Assembly: GCA_001683895.1 (NCBI GenBank)
Contig: LXQJ01000029.1
Coordinates: 1 to 64,000, forward strand
Reading direction: 5' to 3'
Origin: Luteimonas sp. ANT-B3E
GTDB lineage: Bacteria; Pseudomonadota; Gammaproteobacteria; Xanthomonadales; Xanthomonadaceae
DNA: 64,000 bases
Positions 15,611 through 25,711 of the stretch are shown here, in pieces; the stretch's first letter is position 1; each line of letters opens with the position of its first letter. The translations under genes and the position numbers were made by a program. The notes beneath the pieces are model-generated. The model was not told the origin of the DNA. It did not search any database and was given only the letters and a program-made list of their open reading frames with translations.

Positions 15611-16624
15611 TTATCGTCGCAACTGCCGTTGGCGCTGGCGCTGCGACGACGTGGTGCGCGGCGGGCTGAGGTCGATGACCGACATGAACTGCCGGTGGAC
15701 CTCGGTGCCGAGGCGCGCGAGGCGGTCCATCGCATCCTGCAGCCAGGGCTCGAGGCCGGTGGTCAGGATCTCGTCGATGCGCGCGTAGCGCGACTGCGCC
15801 GACAGCGCGCCGGCCTGGCGCACGCACTCCATCGACTCGCCGCCGCCCAGCTGCCGCAGCACCTCGTGCAGCGCGCTGGCGCAGGTCAGCAGCGAACGCG
15901 GGTTGTCGGGCTGCAGCAGCATCAGTTCGGTCACGGCCGCCGGATTGACGGAGGCGCGGTACAGCCGGCGATAGGTCTCGAACGCCGACAGCGACTGCAG
16001 CAGCGCGCTCCACTGGAAGTATTCGATCGCATCGCGTGCGTCCACGTGGTCGGGCAAGTCTCCCTGGCTGCCGACCACGTCGAGCAGGCGGATCGCCCAG
16101 TCGGCGCGTTCGATAAACACGCCCAGCTGCATGAACTGGTAGCCCTCGCCACGACCCAGGGTGCCGATGGTGACGCCGCGGAACGACGCCGAGCGGCTCT
16201 TGGTCCACTCCAGCACGCTGCTGGTGCCGTCGCGGCGCACGCGGTCCATGTCGATGCCGCGCATCTCCAGCCACGAGGTGTTGAGGTCCTCATACATCTC
16301 CGAGGTGATCGCCACGCGCTGCGCGCGGGCATTCTCGCGGGCGTCGCGGAAGCAGCTGAACACCGATGACGGATTGTCCGGCGACAGCAGAACGTGCTCC
16401 AGCACACTCTCGGGCGTGATCTGGCCGTGGTCCTCGTTGAACGTCTCGAGGATGCCCAGCGCGTCCAGCGCGCGGCGCCATGGAGCGGCCTGGGCCTTGC
16501 CGCGGTCGAGCCGCTCCGGGAGCATCGCGATGCGCAGGGTGACGTCGAGCAGGCGCGCGGTGTTCTCCGCGCGCTCCATGTTGCGCGAGGCCCAGTACAG
16601 GTCACGGGCGGTCCTACAGAGCAT
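15611..16624 (-). CDS. Alpha-E domain protein (COG2307)
   Basis: An all-helical protein of 337 aa that starts MLCRTARDLYWASRNMERAE, the diagnostic opening of the alpha-E family. It contains a repeated YWxSR/ERAxxTARLLD-type helix pattern. The last ~25 residues (after SVIDLSPP) are Arg/Gln-rich and low in complexity, an unusual tail. Its ATG follows the ATP-grasp stop with no gap (TGA then ATG at 16627-16622), so the two are translationally coupled. Alpha-E proteins often accompany permuted ATP-grasp proteins and transglutaminase-like enzymes; their biochemical role is still unclear. Confidence 0.9.
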   Translation of the reverse strand: MLCRTARDLYWASRNMERAENTARLLDVTLRIAMLPERLDRGKAQAAPWRRALDALGILETFNEDHGQITPESVLEHVLLSPDNPSSVFSCFRDARENARAQRVAITSEMYEDLNTSWLEMRGIDMDRVRRDGTSSVLEWTKSRSASFRGVTIGTLGRGEGYQFMQLGVFIERADWAIRLLDVVGSQGDLPDHVDARDAIEYFQWSALLQSLSAFETYRRLYRASVNPAAVTELMLLQPDNPRSLLTCASALHEVLRQLGGGESMECVRQAGALSAQSRYARIDEILTTGLEPWLQDAMDRLARLGTEVHRQFMSVIDLSPPRTTSSQRQRQRQLRR

Positions 16625-18037
16625 TCATGCCTCCAGCACCCACGTGTCCTTGGTGCCGCCGCCCTGCGACGAGTTGACCACCAGCGAGCCTTCGCGCAGC
16701 GCGACCCGGGTGAGACCGCCCGGGATCGCGTGGATGCGTCGCCCGCTGAGGATGTACGGCCGCAGGTCAATGTGGCGCGGCGCGAGGCCACTGTCGACGA
16801 AGGTCGGGCAGGTCGACAGCGACAGCGTCGGCTGCGCGATGTAGTTGCCGGGGTTGGCGATGATCCGCTGGCGGAACTCGGCGATCTCGTCGCTCGTGGA
16901 CGCGGGGCCGACGAGCATGCCGTACCCGCCCGCGCCGTGGACCTCCTTGACCACCAGCTCCGGCAGGTGCTCCAGCGCGTAGCGCAGGTCCTCGGGGCGC
17001 CGCAGCTGCCAGGTCGGCACGTTGTGCAGGATCGGCTCTTCGCTGAGGTAGAAGCGGATCATCTCGGGCACGTACGGGTACACCGACTTGTCGTCGCCGA
17101 CGCCGGTGCCCGGCGCGTTCGCAAGCGTCACCCGTCCCGCGCGGTAGGCGCCGAACAGTCCCGGCACGCCGAGCAACGACTCGGGGCGGAATACCCTGGG
17201 ATCGAGGAAGCTGTCGTCGATGCGCCGGTAGATCACGTCCACGCGCTGCGGCCCGCGCGTGGTGCGCGCGTAGACGACGTCGTCGCGCACCGACAGGTCC
17301 GCGCCTTCGACCAGCTCCACGCCCATCTGCTGGGCGAGGAACGCATGTTCGAAGTAGGCCGAGTTGGCCGCACCTGGCGTGAGCACCGCGACCGTCGGGT
17401 AATCGACGCCGGCGGGGGCGGCCTCGCGCAGGATCTCCAGCAGCGCATCGGGATAACGCTCCACCGGCGCGATCTGCTGCCGGGAAAACAGCTCCGGCAG
17501 CAGTCGCGCCATCATCCGCCGGTTCTCGAGCATGTATGACACGCCGGACGGCACCCGCAGGTTGTCCTCCAGCACGTAGTACTCGCCGTCACCGGCGCGT
17601 ACCAGGTCGATGCCGCTGATGTGCGAGTACACGCCGCCGGGCACCTTGATGCCAAGCATCTCGGGCCGGAACTCGCTGTTGTTGACCACCAGCTCGCGCG
17701 GGACGATGCCTTCCTTGAGGATACGCTGCTCGCCGTAGACGTCGCCGAGGAACAGGTTCAGCGCGTGAGTGCGCTGGCGCAGGCCGGTCTCGAGCATCCG
17801 CCATTCCGAGGCCGGCAGGATCCGCGGCACCATGTCGAACGGGATCAGGCGCTCGTTGCCCGATTCCTCGCCGTAGACGGAAAAGGTGATTCCGACGCGA
17901 TGGAACGAGAGCTCCGCCTCGCGGCGCTTCCGTGCGAGCTCTTCCTCGGGCATCCGCTGCAGCCATTCGTCGAACGCTCGATAGTGCCCGCGGACCTCGC
18001 CGTTGGCGTCGTGCATTTCGTCGAAGCGTTGCGTCAT
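16625..18037 (-). CDS. Circularly permuted ATP-grasp protein (COG2308)
   Basis: Protein of 470 aa. NLFLGDVYGEQRILKEGIVP, FRPEMLGIKVPGGVYSHISG and YYVLEDNLRVPSGVSYMLEN carry the family's ATP/Mg-binding acidic residues in permuted order. VVKEVHGAGGYGMLVGP is the glycine-rich loop. Members are predicted peptide or amide ligases. The ATG at 18037 is used; a longer frame upstream has no recognisable content. It heads the run ATP-grasp, alpha-E, Anbu, in which the first two genes touch and the third follows after 64 bases. A transglutaminase-like partner often seen in such clusters is not in this window. Confidence 0.9.
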   Translation of the reverse strand: MTQRFDEMHDANGEVRGHYRAFDEWLQRMPEEELARKRREAELSFHRVGITFSVYGEESGNERLIPFDMVPRILPASEWRMLETGLRQRTHALNLFLGDVYGEQRILKEGIVPRELVVNNSEFRPEMLGIKVPGGVYSHISGIDLVRAGDGEYYVLEDNLRVPSGVSYMLENRRMMARLLPELFSRQQIAPVERYPDALLEILREAAPAGVDYPTVAVLTPGAANSAYFEHAFLAQQMGVELVEGADLSVRDDVVYARTTRGPQRVDVIYRRIDDSFLDPRVFRPESLLGVPGLFGAYRAGRVTLANAPGTGVGDDKSVYPYVPEMIRFYLSEEPILHNVPTWQLRRPEDLRYALEHLPELVVKEVHGAGGYGMLVGPASTSDEIAEFRQRIIANPGNYIAQPTLSLSTCPTFVDSGLAPRHIDLRPYILSGRRIHAIPGGLTRVALREGSLVVNSSQGGGTKDTWVLEA

Positions 18038-18187
18038 GCGGGGTCCGCGGGACAGGGCGTCGCGGAGTGATAGCACGGGGGGCGGTGAGCGGACAGCGAA
18101 GGCGCCAGGCATCCTTCCTGCATCGAAAGACGGGAGTGCGGCACGGAAACGGTGCCGGGCGCGCTGCCGGTTCCGTGCTCCGCGAAA

Positions 18188-18217
18188 GAAGACGGACCGC
18201 GGTAGCGGTCCGTCTTC
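18188..18217 (-). terminator. metK transcription terminator
   Basis: GAAGACGGACCGC, a four-base loop and GCGGTCCGTCTTC make a perfect 13-bp stem 32 bases after the metK stop. On the minus strand it is followed by TTTCG. The short U-run is modest, but the stem is strong. It separates metK from the ATP-grasp gene. Confidence 0.75.
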
Positions 18218-18248
18218 GGGACTGCCGGCGGGCCGGTGGGCCCGGCGA

Positions 18249-19463
18249 TCAGCGCTTGAGGCCGGCGGCCTTGCGCAGTTCGTCGGCCTTGTCGGTCTGC
18301 TCCCACGAGAACGACGTCGCGGTGTGCTGCTTTCCGGCGCTGTCGGTATAGCTGACCTGGCGCGGCTTGCGGCCGAAGTGGCCGTACGCGGCCGTCTCCT
18401 GGTACATCGGGTGGATCAGGTCGAGCATCTTGATGATGCCGTATGGACGCAGGTCGAAGTGGCGGCGGATCAGCGACTCGATCACGTCGTCGCCGACCTT
18501 GCCGGTGCCGAAGGTGGTCACCGAGATCGAGGTCGGTTCGGCGACGCCGATCGCATACGAAACCTGCACCTCGCAGCGGTCGGCGAGCCCGCCGGCGACG
18601 ACGTTCTTGGCGACATAGCGCGCCGCGTACGCGGCCGAGCGATCGACCTTGGACGGATCCTTGCCCGAGAACGCACCGCCGCCGTGGCGCGCGTAACCGC
18701 CGTAGGTGTCGACGATGATCTTGCGCCCGGTCAGGCCGCAGTCGCCCACTGGCCCGCCGATGATGAACTTGCCGGTTGGGTTGATGTGGAACCTGGTGCC
18801 CTTGTGCAGCCACTTCGCCGGCAGCACCGGCTTGATGATGTGTTCGCGCACGGCCTCGACCAGGTCCTTCTGCTTGACGTCGGGATCGTGCTGGGTCGAC
18901 AGCACCACCGCGTCGATGGCGACAGCGCGGTCGTTCTCGTAGCGCAGCGTCACCTGGCTCTTGGCGTCCGGGCGCAGCCACGGCAGCGGCGAGTTCTTCT
19001 TCTTGCGCACCTTGGCCTGCTGCTCCACCAGCCGGTGGCTGAGGTGGATCGCGGCCGGCATGTGGCTGTCGGTCTCGTTGGTGGCGTAGCCGAACATCAG
19101 GCCCTGGTCGCCCGCGCCCTGCTCCTCGGGCTTGCGGCGGTCGACGCCCTGGTTGATGTCGGGCGACTGCTTGCCGATGAGGTTCAACACGCCGCAGGTG
19201 GCGCCGTCGAAGCCGACGTCGGAGCTGTCGTAGCCGATGTCGACGATGACCTTGCGCGTGAGCGCCTCGAGGTCGATCCACGCGCTCGTGGTGATCTCGC
19301 CGGCGACGATCGCCACGCCGGTCTTGACCATCGTCTCGCAGGCTACGCGCGCGCGCTTGTCCTGGGCCAGGATCGCGTCCAGCACCGCATCGGAGATCTG
19401 GTCGGCGACCTTGTCGGGATGGCCTTCGGAGACCGATTCGGAGGTGAACAGATAGCTCGACAT
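18249..19463 (-). CDS. metK: S-adenosylmethionine synthetase
   Basis: Makes SAM from methionine and ATP. It has 404 aa and all family landmarks: [21 protein letters not shown] at the start (ATP/methionine site), [13 protein letters not shown] in the central domain, the P-loop-like [19 protein letters not shown], and [16 protein letters not shown]. The ATG at 19463 is the only start consistent with the conserved [11 protein letters not shown] motif like that at metF and ahcY lies 10-31 bases upstream. Confidence 0.97.
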   Translation of the reverse strand: MSSYLFTSESVSEGHPDKVADQISDAVLDAILAQDKRARVACETMVKTGVAIVAGEITTSAWIDLEALTRKVIVDIGYDSSDVGFDGATCGVLNLIGKQSPDINQGVDRRKPEEQGAGDQGLMFGYATNETDSHMPAAIHLSHRLVEQQAKVRKKKNSPLPWLRPDAKSQVTLRYENDRAVAIDAVVLSTQHDPDVKQKDLVEAVREHIIKPVLPAKWLHKGTRFHINPTGKFIIGGPVGDCGLTGRKIIVDTYGGYARHGGGAFSGKDPSKVDRSAAYAARYVAKNVVAGGLADRCEVQVSYAIGVAEPTSISVTTFGTGKVGDDVIESLIRRHFDLRPYGIIKMLDLIHPMYQETAAYGHFGRKPRQVSYTDSAGKQHTATSFSWEQTDKADELRKAAGLKR

Positions 19464-19472
19464 CAGGCTTTA

Positions 19473-19494
19473 TCCCTGCATTCGGATGAAAAGA
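19473..19494 (-). promoter_or_regulatory. metK operator-like motif
   Basis: On the minus strand TCTTTTCATCCGAATGCAGG then GA aligns with the metF palindrome (TCyTTTCAT, four-base spacer, ATGmAgGGA). GATAAAG follows where metF and ahcY have GATATAT. The right half is imperfect. The motif is very close to the start codon, so transcription may begin only a few bases before the ATG or the site may lie downstream of the promoter. Confidence 0.6.
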
Positions 19495-19621
19495 TGGGCG
19501 CACAGGATACACGGCGCCCGCAGCGTCTGCATTCTGGCCGCCGGACTGCGTCGGGGCGGACAAGCCCTCCTTGCACGCCCCTGATCGGGACCAGAATCTT
19601 TGACCGGGGATGTCTGGTGCG

Positions 19622-19897
19622 TGATGTTTGGTGCCGCGCTTGCAACGTTCGACCGGCGCTTGGCGACATATGCACCACCCTGTCCATCGACAACGATGTG
19701 CTCGCAGCCATCCAGGCACTTGCCGAGCAGCGGCGCAGCAGCATCGGCGAGGTCATCTCCGACCTCGCGCGCAAGGGGCTCACCCCCCGTCCAGCCGGCG
19801 CCGACGTTCCGTCACGGCATCCAGCTGATCCCGGTGCGGCCGGGCGGGCATGGCCGCGCTAAAACGGATCAACCGGCTGCGCAAAGAATCGCCGTGA
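19622..19897 (+). pseudogene. VapB-like antitoxin remnant preceded by a VapC scrap
   Basis: FGAALATFDRRLATYA at 19625-19672 looks like the C-terminal end of a PIN-domain VapC toxin. It runs straight into TLSIDNDVLAAIQALAEQRR and IGEVISDLARKGL, a ribbon-helix-helix antitoxin N-terminus. The reading then shifts to APTFRHGIQLIPVRPGG, and shifts again to ALKRINRLRKESP with a stop at 19895. The normal ATG is damaged (ATATGCACC instead of an in-frame start). At least two frameshifts prevent a full antitoxin. Confidence 0.7.
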
Positions 19898-19980
19898 CCA
19901 TCGCGCGTTGCAAAAAGCCGGATGGGCTGAAAGCGCGCGTCGGCACATAGCCCCCCGCATGCCCGCACGTCAGCACCGGG

Positions 19981-20371
19981 CCATGGCTGCTGGATGTCGA
20001 CGTGCTGCTGGCGCTGGTGGATCCGCTGCACAGCCAGCACGGCCGCCCCCTCGCGTGGGTTGCCGCGGCGTCGACGCAATGGGCACGCGACACGCTCACG
20101 CAGAACGGTGCGCTGCGCATCATGGTGCATCGCCGCTATACCAATCCGGTCGCCACGCCCGCCGAGGCGCACGTGCTTTCGCGTCTGTGCTCGCTGCCAG
20201 GCCAGGTGTTCTGGCCGTGCCACGCTGCTGCCCCACGTGCAGATCACCGTCACCTACCTGCTCGCGTTGGCCACCAAGCACGGCGGCAGGTTGGCCAACT
20301 TCGCCAATCGGCTGGTGACCGATGCGGTGCAGGGCGGCGAAGATGCCTTGCACTGGATCGATTGTCCCTGA
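19981..20371 (+). pseudogene. VapC-like PIN-domain toxin remnant
   Basis: Starts WLLDVDVLLALVDPLH, where the first Asp is the conserved PIN acidic residue. It continues NGALRIMVHRRYTNP and LPGQVFWPC. Near 20217 the frame changes and a stretch of ~20 residues typical of VapC is missing. The rest reads LLPHVQITVTYLLALATKHG, then GRLANFANRLVTDAVQGG, and ends at 20371. The usual FDRRLVTD acidic site has become FANRLVTD. No clear start codon remains. It is the degraded partner of the antitoxin remnant just upstream. Confidence 0.72.
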
Positions 20372-20390
20372 AGAACGCTGCCTCGACGAC

Positions 20391-23300
20391 CTACAGTGCC
20401 AGCACGCTGTCGATGTCGCCAGCGTCGAGCGCGTTCATGTAGCCCAGCACCAGGTCGCGGGTGCGGTAGTGGCCGAAGGCGGCTTCGTCGGCGGCACGGA
20501 CGATCGGAAATGTGTCGAGGATGTAGCGGGCGTCGTCGCGGTCCAGGCCGTACAGGCGGAAGAACAGGGCATCCAGCCGGGCCATGCGGTGGCGTCGGTC
20601 CTCGGCGTCCCAGGCGAACGGCGGGCCGTCGAAGTCCAGATCGCGCGCGAACGGTGCCAGGTCATGCGCGGTGTAGCTCAGGTGCAGCACCTCGCGGCAT
20701 ATCAGGTCGGCGACGGTGCCGGGGCCGAGCGGTTCGGCGAAGCAGGCGGGGGCGATCAGGGGGAGCTGTTCGACGATGTACCAGTTCAGATATGTGCTCT
20801 GGATTTTCTGGCGGGCAACGTAGTCGAGGGCAAAGCAATTCAGATTTGCAAGGAGAAGCGCCATGCTGATCCCGCGCTGCGGCGTGGCACTGGTCGCAAG
20901 AATCAACGGCAAGGTGTTGCCGGCCGCACATGAGGGCACGACAGCGGCAATTGCCGTGCGTGCGTCTGTGCCTCGCGCGATGTCACGAAATCCGATGACC
21001 CAGCTGGGCGCATCTATCAGTTGCTCGGCACTGGAAGGTACCCAGAACTGCGGCGTGGCGGACCACAGCGGATCACGTTTGTTGGCTTCCGTTGCGCCCC
21101 GACTCAATGCCGCGTTGTGGAGATTTTCTTCGTTCGTGGTGACCGAAGACGCGCGGTGGTCGAACTGATGGACCATGCGGCCGACATGGAGCGGCAGCAT
21201 TTCATCGGCACCCCGCCGCCAGCGCGAACCACCGATCGGATACCAGCCTTCGGCCTGCAACTCGTCATGGCGCTTGAACAGCCCCGAATCGTTGGTCATA
21301 TCGAACATACGCGTGTAGCGCACCGGCCACACCGACTGCGCCGGCTGTGGCGGACTCAGGCGCTGCGGCCGCCGATCCACGAACACCGGGCTCTCACGAT
21401 AGATCCGCGTGGTGATATCGGCATCGCGCTGGCTGCGGAAGACCGGTGCGGTGCCGGTGTTGGGATTGACCGCCTCGAAGTCCTCAGGGCCAAGCTCGAT
21501 CGTGCGCGACGGCACGTCCTCGACCCGGTGCAGGTAGAACGCGCAGCGCGTGGTGGCGAAGGTGCGCGCGGCGCCGCCGAACACCAGTGCGCTGAACTTG
21601 AAACGGCTGTCCACGTCCGGAAAGAACACCTTCCTGTTCTCGAAGTCGAACAGCGCGCCCAGGCGCCCGGTGGTGGACAGGCTGCGGAAGAACCCGGCCG
21701 CGCCCTTGTCGGCGCTGATGCCCGAGGGCACCAGCAGCGCGACGATGCCGTGGCCGCGGATCAGCGCCTGCGCGCGCTCGACGAACAGCGAATACAGGTT
21801 GATGTCGCCGCCAGACAGCAGTGGATACGCGCCACAGTCGCGTGCCACGCGCGCCATGGTTTCAGCACGCGCGCTGGCGTGCTCGTAATCGGCCCACAGC
21901 GGGTCGCCGGCGGTCTGCAGCGCGCGGATCATGCGCGTGCGGTCGGCGGCGCGCGATTGCTGGGAAATTGCGGGCCGACGTTCGGCAAACCATTCCACCT
22001 GCTGCAGTTTCAAACGGTCCCACGGCGGGTTGCCCAGCATCACGTCGAATCCACCGTGCGGGCTGCCGGTTTCAAGCCCGCGCCAGGCCGTGGGAAAGGC
22101 CAGCTCCCAGTGCAGGAAGGTTTCCCGTGTGGCCAGTGCGCGGCATTCGTCGAGCAGCGCATTGATCGCGGCGACTTTGGGCGCATCGTCGATGGTGGTG
22201 CCGGTGGCGCCGTGCTGCAGCACGATCAGCAGGTTGTCGCCGAAGCGCCCCGACAGCAGGTCGGCCAGCGCCGCGTGCTTGTCGCCACGCTGCTTGCGCG
22301 GCGCATCGATTGGCGCGCTCCAGCGCAGCGCCTGCCAGAAGTCCAGCAGCCGCACCAGCGGTGCCAAGGTGTCCTGCGCCTCCTGCATCAGGTGCTTGGA
22401 CAGGTTGACCTCGGCGATATCGACATCGGTCAGCTCGCCGATGGCCTGCAGCGATTCGGAGGCGATGCCAATGGTCCGCAGATCGTTCTCGGCGAACAGG
22501 CCGCCGCGCCGGCGCAGCTCGGCGATCACCTCGCCCAGGCGTTCGCCGCACAACGCATCGCCGCAGCGAAGGTGGTGGTCGAGGAACGACAGCGGCGCGC
22601 CGACGGTGAAGGTTGCAACCACAGCGACAGCTTGGCCAGCTCGACCGCCATCGGGTTCTTGTCTGCGCCGTGGATCACGCGCTTGAGGATCATCCGGCGC
22701 ACGATGTGGCGGTCGTCGAGCTGGTTTTCGTCCAGCGTCCAGACGCCCTCGCGTGCATTGGCCAGCAGGCGGCCGCGGATATCGCGGATGCGCGCGGCCA
22801 CCGGCGATTCGTAGTGCCAATCGGGCAACGCGCTGTTGACGTGAGTCGCGGCGCTGGCAATTTTTTCCAGCACCTCGTCGGCCAGATAATCGACCGCCGT
22901 GACCAGGAAGTGGCCGCTGCCCATGGCCGGGTCGCACAGCTTGAGCGACAGGATCAGCGCGGCCGGATCGTGTGCCTCCAGCCCATGCCGGCGCGTGTTG
23001 ACGGAGCCGTGTTCGCCACGCAGCACCTCGAAGCGCTGCTCGAATGCCGCGCCTTGCTCGGCGATCAGCGGGGTCAGCGATTCGGCGATCAGCAACTTCA
23101 CCAGATCATCGTGCGTGTAATAGCTGCCGCTGGCCTTGCGCGCGAAGCTGGACGGCTGCACCACCAGGTGTTCGTGCGCGTCCAGCGCCACCGCCTGCTC
23201 CAGCAGGCGCTCATAGATCGAACCAGGTGCTGCACCGACAGGTCGCGATAGTTGAGGCGGCGCAAGTTGCCCTGCGCGTCGGCCTCACGCGACAGGGCAT

Positions 23301-24501
23301 CGACCAGCGGGGCCACCACCGCATCGCCCAAGCCGATGCGCGCCAGCAGTGGCTCGCGCACTTCATCGAACAGGCCAACGTTGTAGGCCGGCAAACCGAG
23401 TCCGGCGTCGCCACCTGCAATCGCGCGGAACAGCCCGCGTAAGTGCTGCCAGTAGCGCTCGATGCCGGCAGAAAATACGTCATTGTTGTCGCTGCCGCGG
23501 GCGATATCGTCGCGGATACGGCGCAACGAATAGTCGTCGTAACGCGCATCGCGCACCGGCAGCAGGTTGCGATCTTCGGCATACAGCACGAACAGCAACC
23601 GGTACAGCAGGGTCAGCGCGGCCCGTTTGAGCTGTTCGCGATAGTCGCGCGAGTGCGGATCGCGCTGCGGGTCGGCGGCGGCCAGCGCCATGATTAATTG
23701 CGGGAAAACTTCATCGAATACGCGCTGGCCGAGCGAGTGGGAAACGCGGCTTTCCCAGTGCCGGCTTTTCATCCAGGGCAATGCGGTGGAACGTGCGACT
23801 TTCGCTGTCATCGGGCTGGGGCAGGAACGCGGGCGCGCGGACAACAGGTAGAACACCATGAGCGCGTGCACGGTGTCGCCAATCGGCGCGGCCAGCAGGT
23901 CCGCGGTCAGGCCGGTGACGCCCAGCAGGTGGGCCAGGTCGATCTCGACGAACTCTTCCGAGCGCGAACGCGCGCCCTGCCAGTACAGCCGCCACTGGCG
24001 ACCGTTGGTTAGGAAGCCCCACATCACGGCGCGGTCGGAGGCGATTTCGGCTTGCGACAGATAGCGCAGCATCTGGCTGGACGGGGTATCGATTTCCAGA
24101 CGATTGCCGGCGTTGCCGCGGTCGAGGGGGCGCAGCCAGCGCTTGCTTTCGACAATGGCGGTCCCGTGCCGGACGTTTGTCCAGGCGTGGTTCGTCCAGC
24201 GCCACCTGGCGCGTCCCGGCACTCGCAAACAGCAGCGCGTCAGGTACGTCGGCGCGGCCGCGGGCATTGGTTTGCTGCTGCGGCGCGGCAGCAGATGCCA
24301 GCCCAGTGCCAGCAACACCGGCGTGATCAGCTCAGCTTCGGTCTGCGCCTCGTTGAGCTGGGTATCGCCGCGGACGCGCGCATGGATACGCTGCAACTCT
24401 TCGGTGAAGGCGGCGAACTGTGCTTGATCGAGACCGCGCCATGCGGCGCTGCCGCGGATGCCTTGATCGAGGAAGTCTTGGGTAAACAGGGATCCGTGCA
24501 T
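20391..24501 (-). pseudogene. Type IIG-like restriction-modification enzyme (Eco57I-type N6-adenine methylase), frameshifted
   Basis: A protein of ~1370 aa would start MHGSLFTQDFLDQGIRG at 24501. An N-terminal nuclease-like part reads ADVPDALLFAS, then AIVESKRW (a possible PD-ExK site). Next come the SAM motif CDPAMGSGHFLVTAVDYLA, the adenine-methylase motif MLGNPPWDRLKL, and a long C-terminal specificity-like region ending DAGDIDSVLAL. The reading frame breaks near 24285 and 24175, near 23830 and 23745 (each pair restores frame), near 23224 and near 22612. The last two look like single G losses in short G-runs. Either the gene is dead or the assembly has indel errors here. The frame from 22612 down to 20391 is fully open. 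Confidence 0.8.
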
Positions 24502-24594
24502 GGACGACCGACGCGTGAAAGCTTCGGGATGGTAAACGAAGCGGTCAAGGTACGATGGCGGCGCGGTTACCGGAGCTCCACCCTTGGCGTACCG

Positions 24595-24627
24595 GTTATA
24601 CCACCCGATCACTTATGGTGGTATAAC
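24595..24627 (+). promoter_or_regulatory. Perfect 11-bp inverted repeat before the nucleotidyltransferase gene
   Basis: GTTATACCACC and GGTGGTATAAC flank an 11-base spacer, perfectly paired, 26 bases before the ATG at 24653. The right arm contains TATAAC, a plausible -10 box, so a protein bound here could repress the gene. No U-run follows, so a terminator is less likely. Confidence 0.6.
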
Positions 24628-24652
24628 TCGGGTGCGTCCCCGGAGCCCCGCC

Positions 24653-25711
24653 ATGTCCCTATACCGCGAACTCCCCGCCGCCGCACAGACCGCCTACGCC
24701 GAGCTGTACGAACTGGTGCAGGTGGCGGAAACCAGCCGTTCACCGGCGTTCCTGACCGGCAAGGTCGCCTACAAGACGGTCAAAGGGTCGCGCTACGCCT
24801 ACTGGGCGTTCAAGGAGATCGACGGTCGCAAGCGCGAGTATTATCTCGGCCCGGAAGGCCCGGCGATCGCCGCGATCGAGGCAGCACGCGCGAGTGGCGC
24901 GCCGGCGCTGGACGCGGTGGCGCGGCAGGCCGCCGCTGCGGTGGCCCACGGTTGCGTGATCACGCCGCCCAAGCACTATCGCATCGTCAAGCGGCTGGCG
25001 GATTACCAGTTCTTCCGCGCCGGCGGACTGCTGGTTGGCACGCATGCGTTTCTCGCGCTCGGAAACCAGCTGGGCGTCGCATGGGGTAGCGCTACGCGCA
25101 CGCTGGACCTGGACTTTGCCCATGCGGGGCCGGGCGGCAATGTCGCCGTGGCGCTGCCGGCAAACCTGGACGTCGATGTGCCGGATGCACTGGCATCGTT
25201 GCAGATGGGTTTCCTGCCCGCGTTGGGTGGATCGAAGGGTTTTGCCAGCCAATACGTCAGCGATCCGGAACCTGACCTGCGCATCGATTTCCTGACCGTA
25301 CTTCGACGTGCTGCAGGCGAAGTACAAGCCCCGCAGTTGGGCGTGGCGTTGAGCCCGCTGAAATTCATGGACTACCTGATCGAAGCGCCGGGGCAAGGGG
25401 TGCTGATCGACCGGGCCGGCGCTGCGCTGGTCAATCTGCCCGACCCGGCGCGCTACGGACTGCACAAGTTGATCGTGGCGCACGAGCGAGGCGCGCGGCA
25501 TCCCAAGCACGACAAGGACATCCTGCAGGCACTGGCGCTGATCGAATGGCACCTGGCGCGCGCGCCGCACCTGTTGCTGGATGCGTGGAAGGACCTGGCC
25601 GCGCACGGGGCAGCCTGGGTCGAGCGCGCGCACGCGTCGTTGGCGCTGGTACCGGCGGCGCAACAGGATCTGGTGATCCGGTTCGAGCAGGCGGTGAAAC
25701 TTCGTAGGTGA
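24653..25711 (+). CDS. GSU2403-family nucleotidyltransferase-fold protein
   Basis: Protein of 352 aa resembling the COG5397/NTP_transf_8 group. VGTHAFLALGNQLGVAWGSA leads into TRTLDLDFAH, which supplies the DxD-type acidic pair of the nucleotidyltransferase fold. PDLRIDFLTVLR may supply the third acidic residue. ARYGLHKLIVAHERG near residue 265 is the basic helix seen in the group. Members are poorly characterised; a toxin-like or RNA-modifying role is possible by fold only. The ATG at 24653 is preferred over an upstream TTG inside the inverted repeat region. It is divergent from the broken restriction gene. Confidence 0.75.
   Translation: MSLYRELPAAAQTAYAELYELVQVAETSRSPAFLTGKVAYKTVKGSRYAYWAFKEIDGRKREYYLGPEGPAIAAIEAARASGAPALDAVARQAAAAVAHGCVITPPKHYRIVKRLADYQFFRAGGLLVGTHAFLALGNQLGVAWGSATRTLDLDFAHAGPGGNVAVALPANLDVDVPDALASLQMGFLPALGGSKGFASQYVSDPEPDLRIDFLTVLRRAAGEVQAPQLGVALSPLKFMDYLIEAPGQGVLIDRAGAALVNLPDPARYGLHKLIVAHERGARHPKHDKDILQALALIEWHLARAPHLLLDAWKDLAAHGAAWVERAHASLALVPAAQQDLVIRFEQAVKLRR

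Noticed and set aside
18003-19862. A 619-codon + strand frame over metK
   Set aside because: It is antisense to metK; only its last ~60 codons resemble a protein (the VapB remnant), and those have no proper start.
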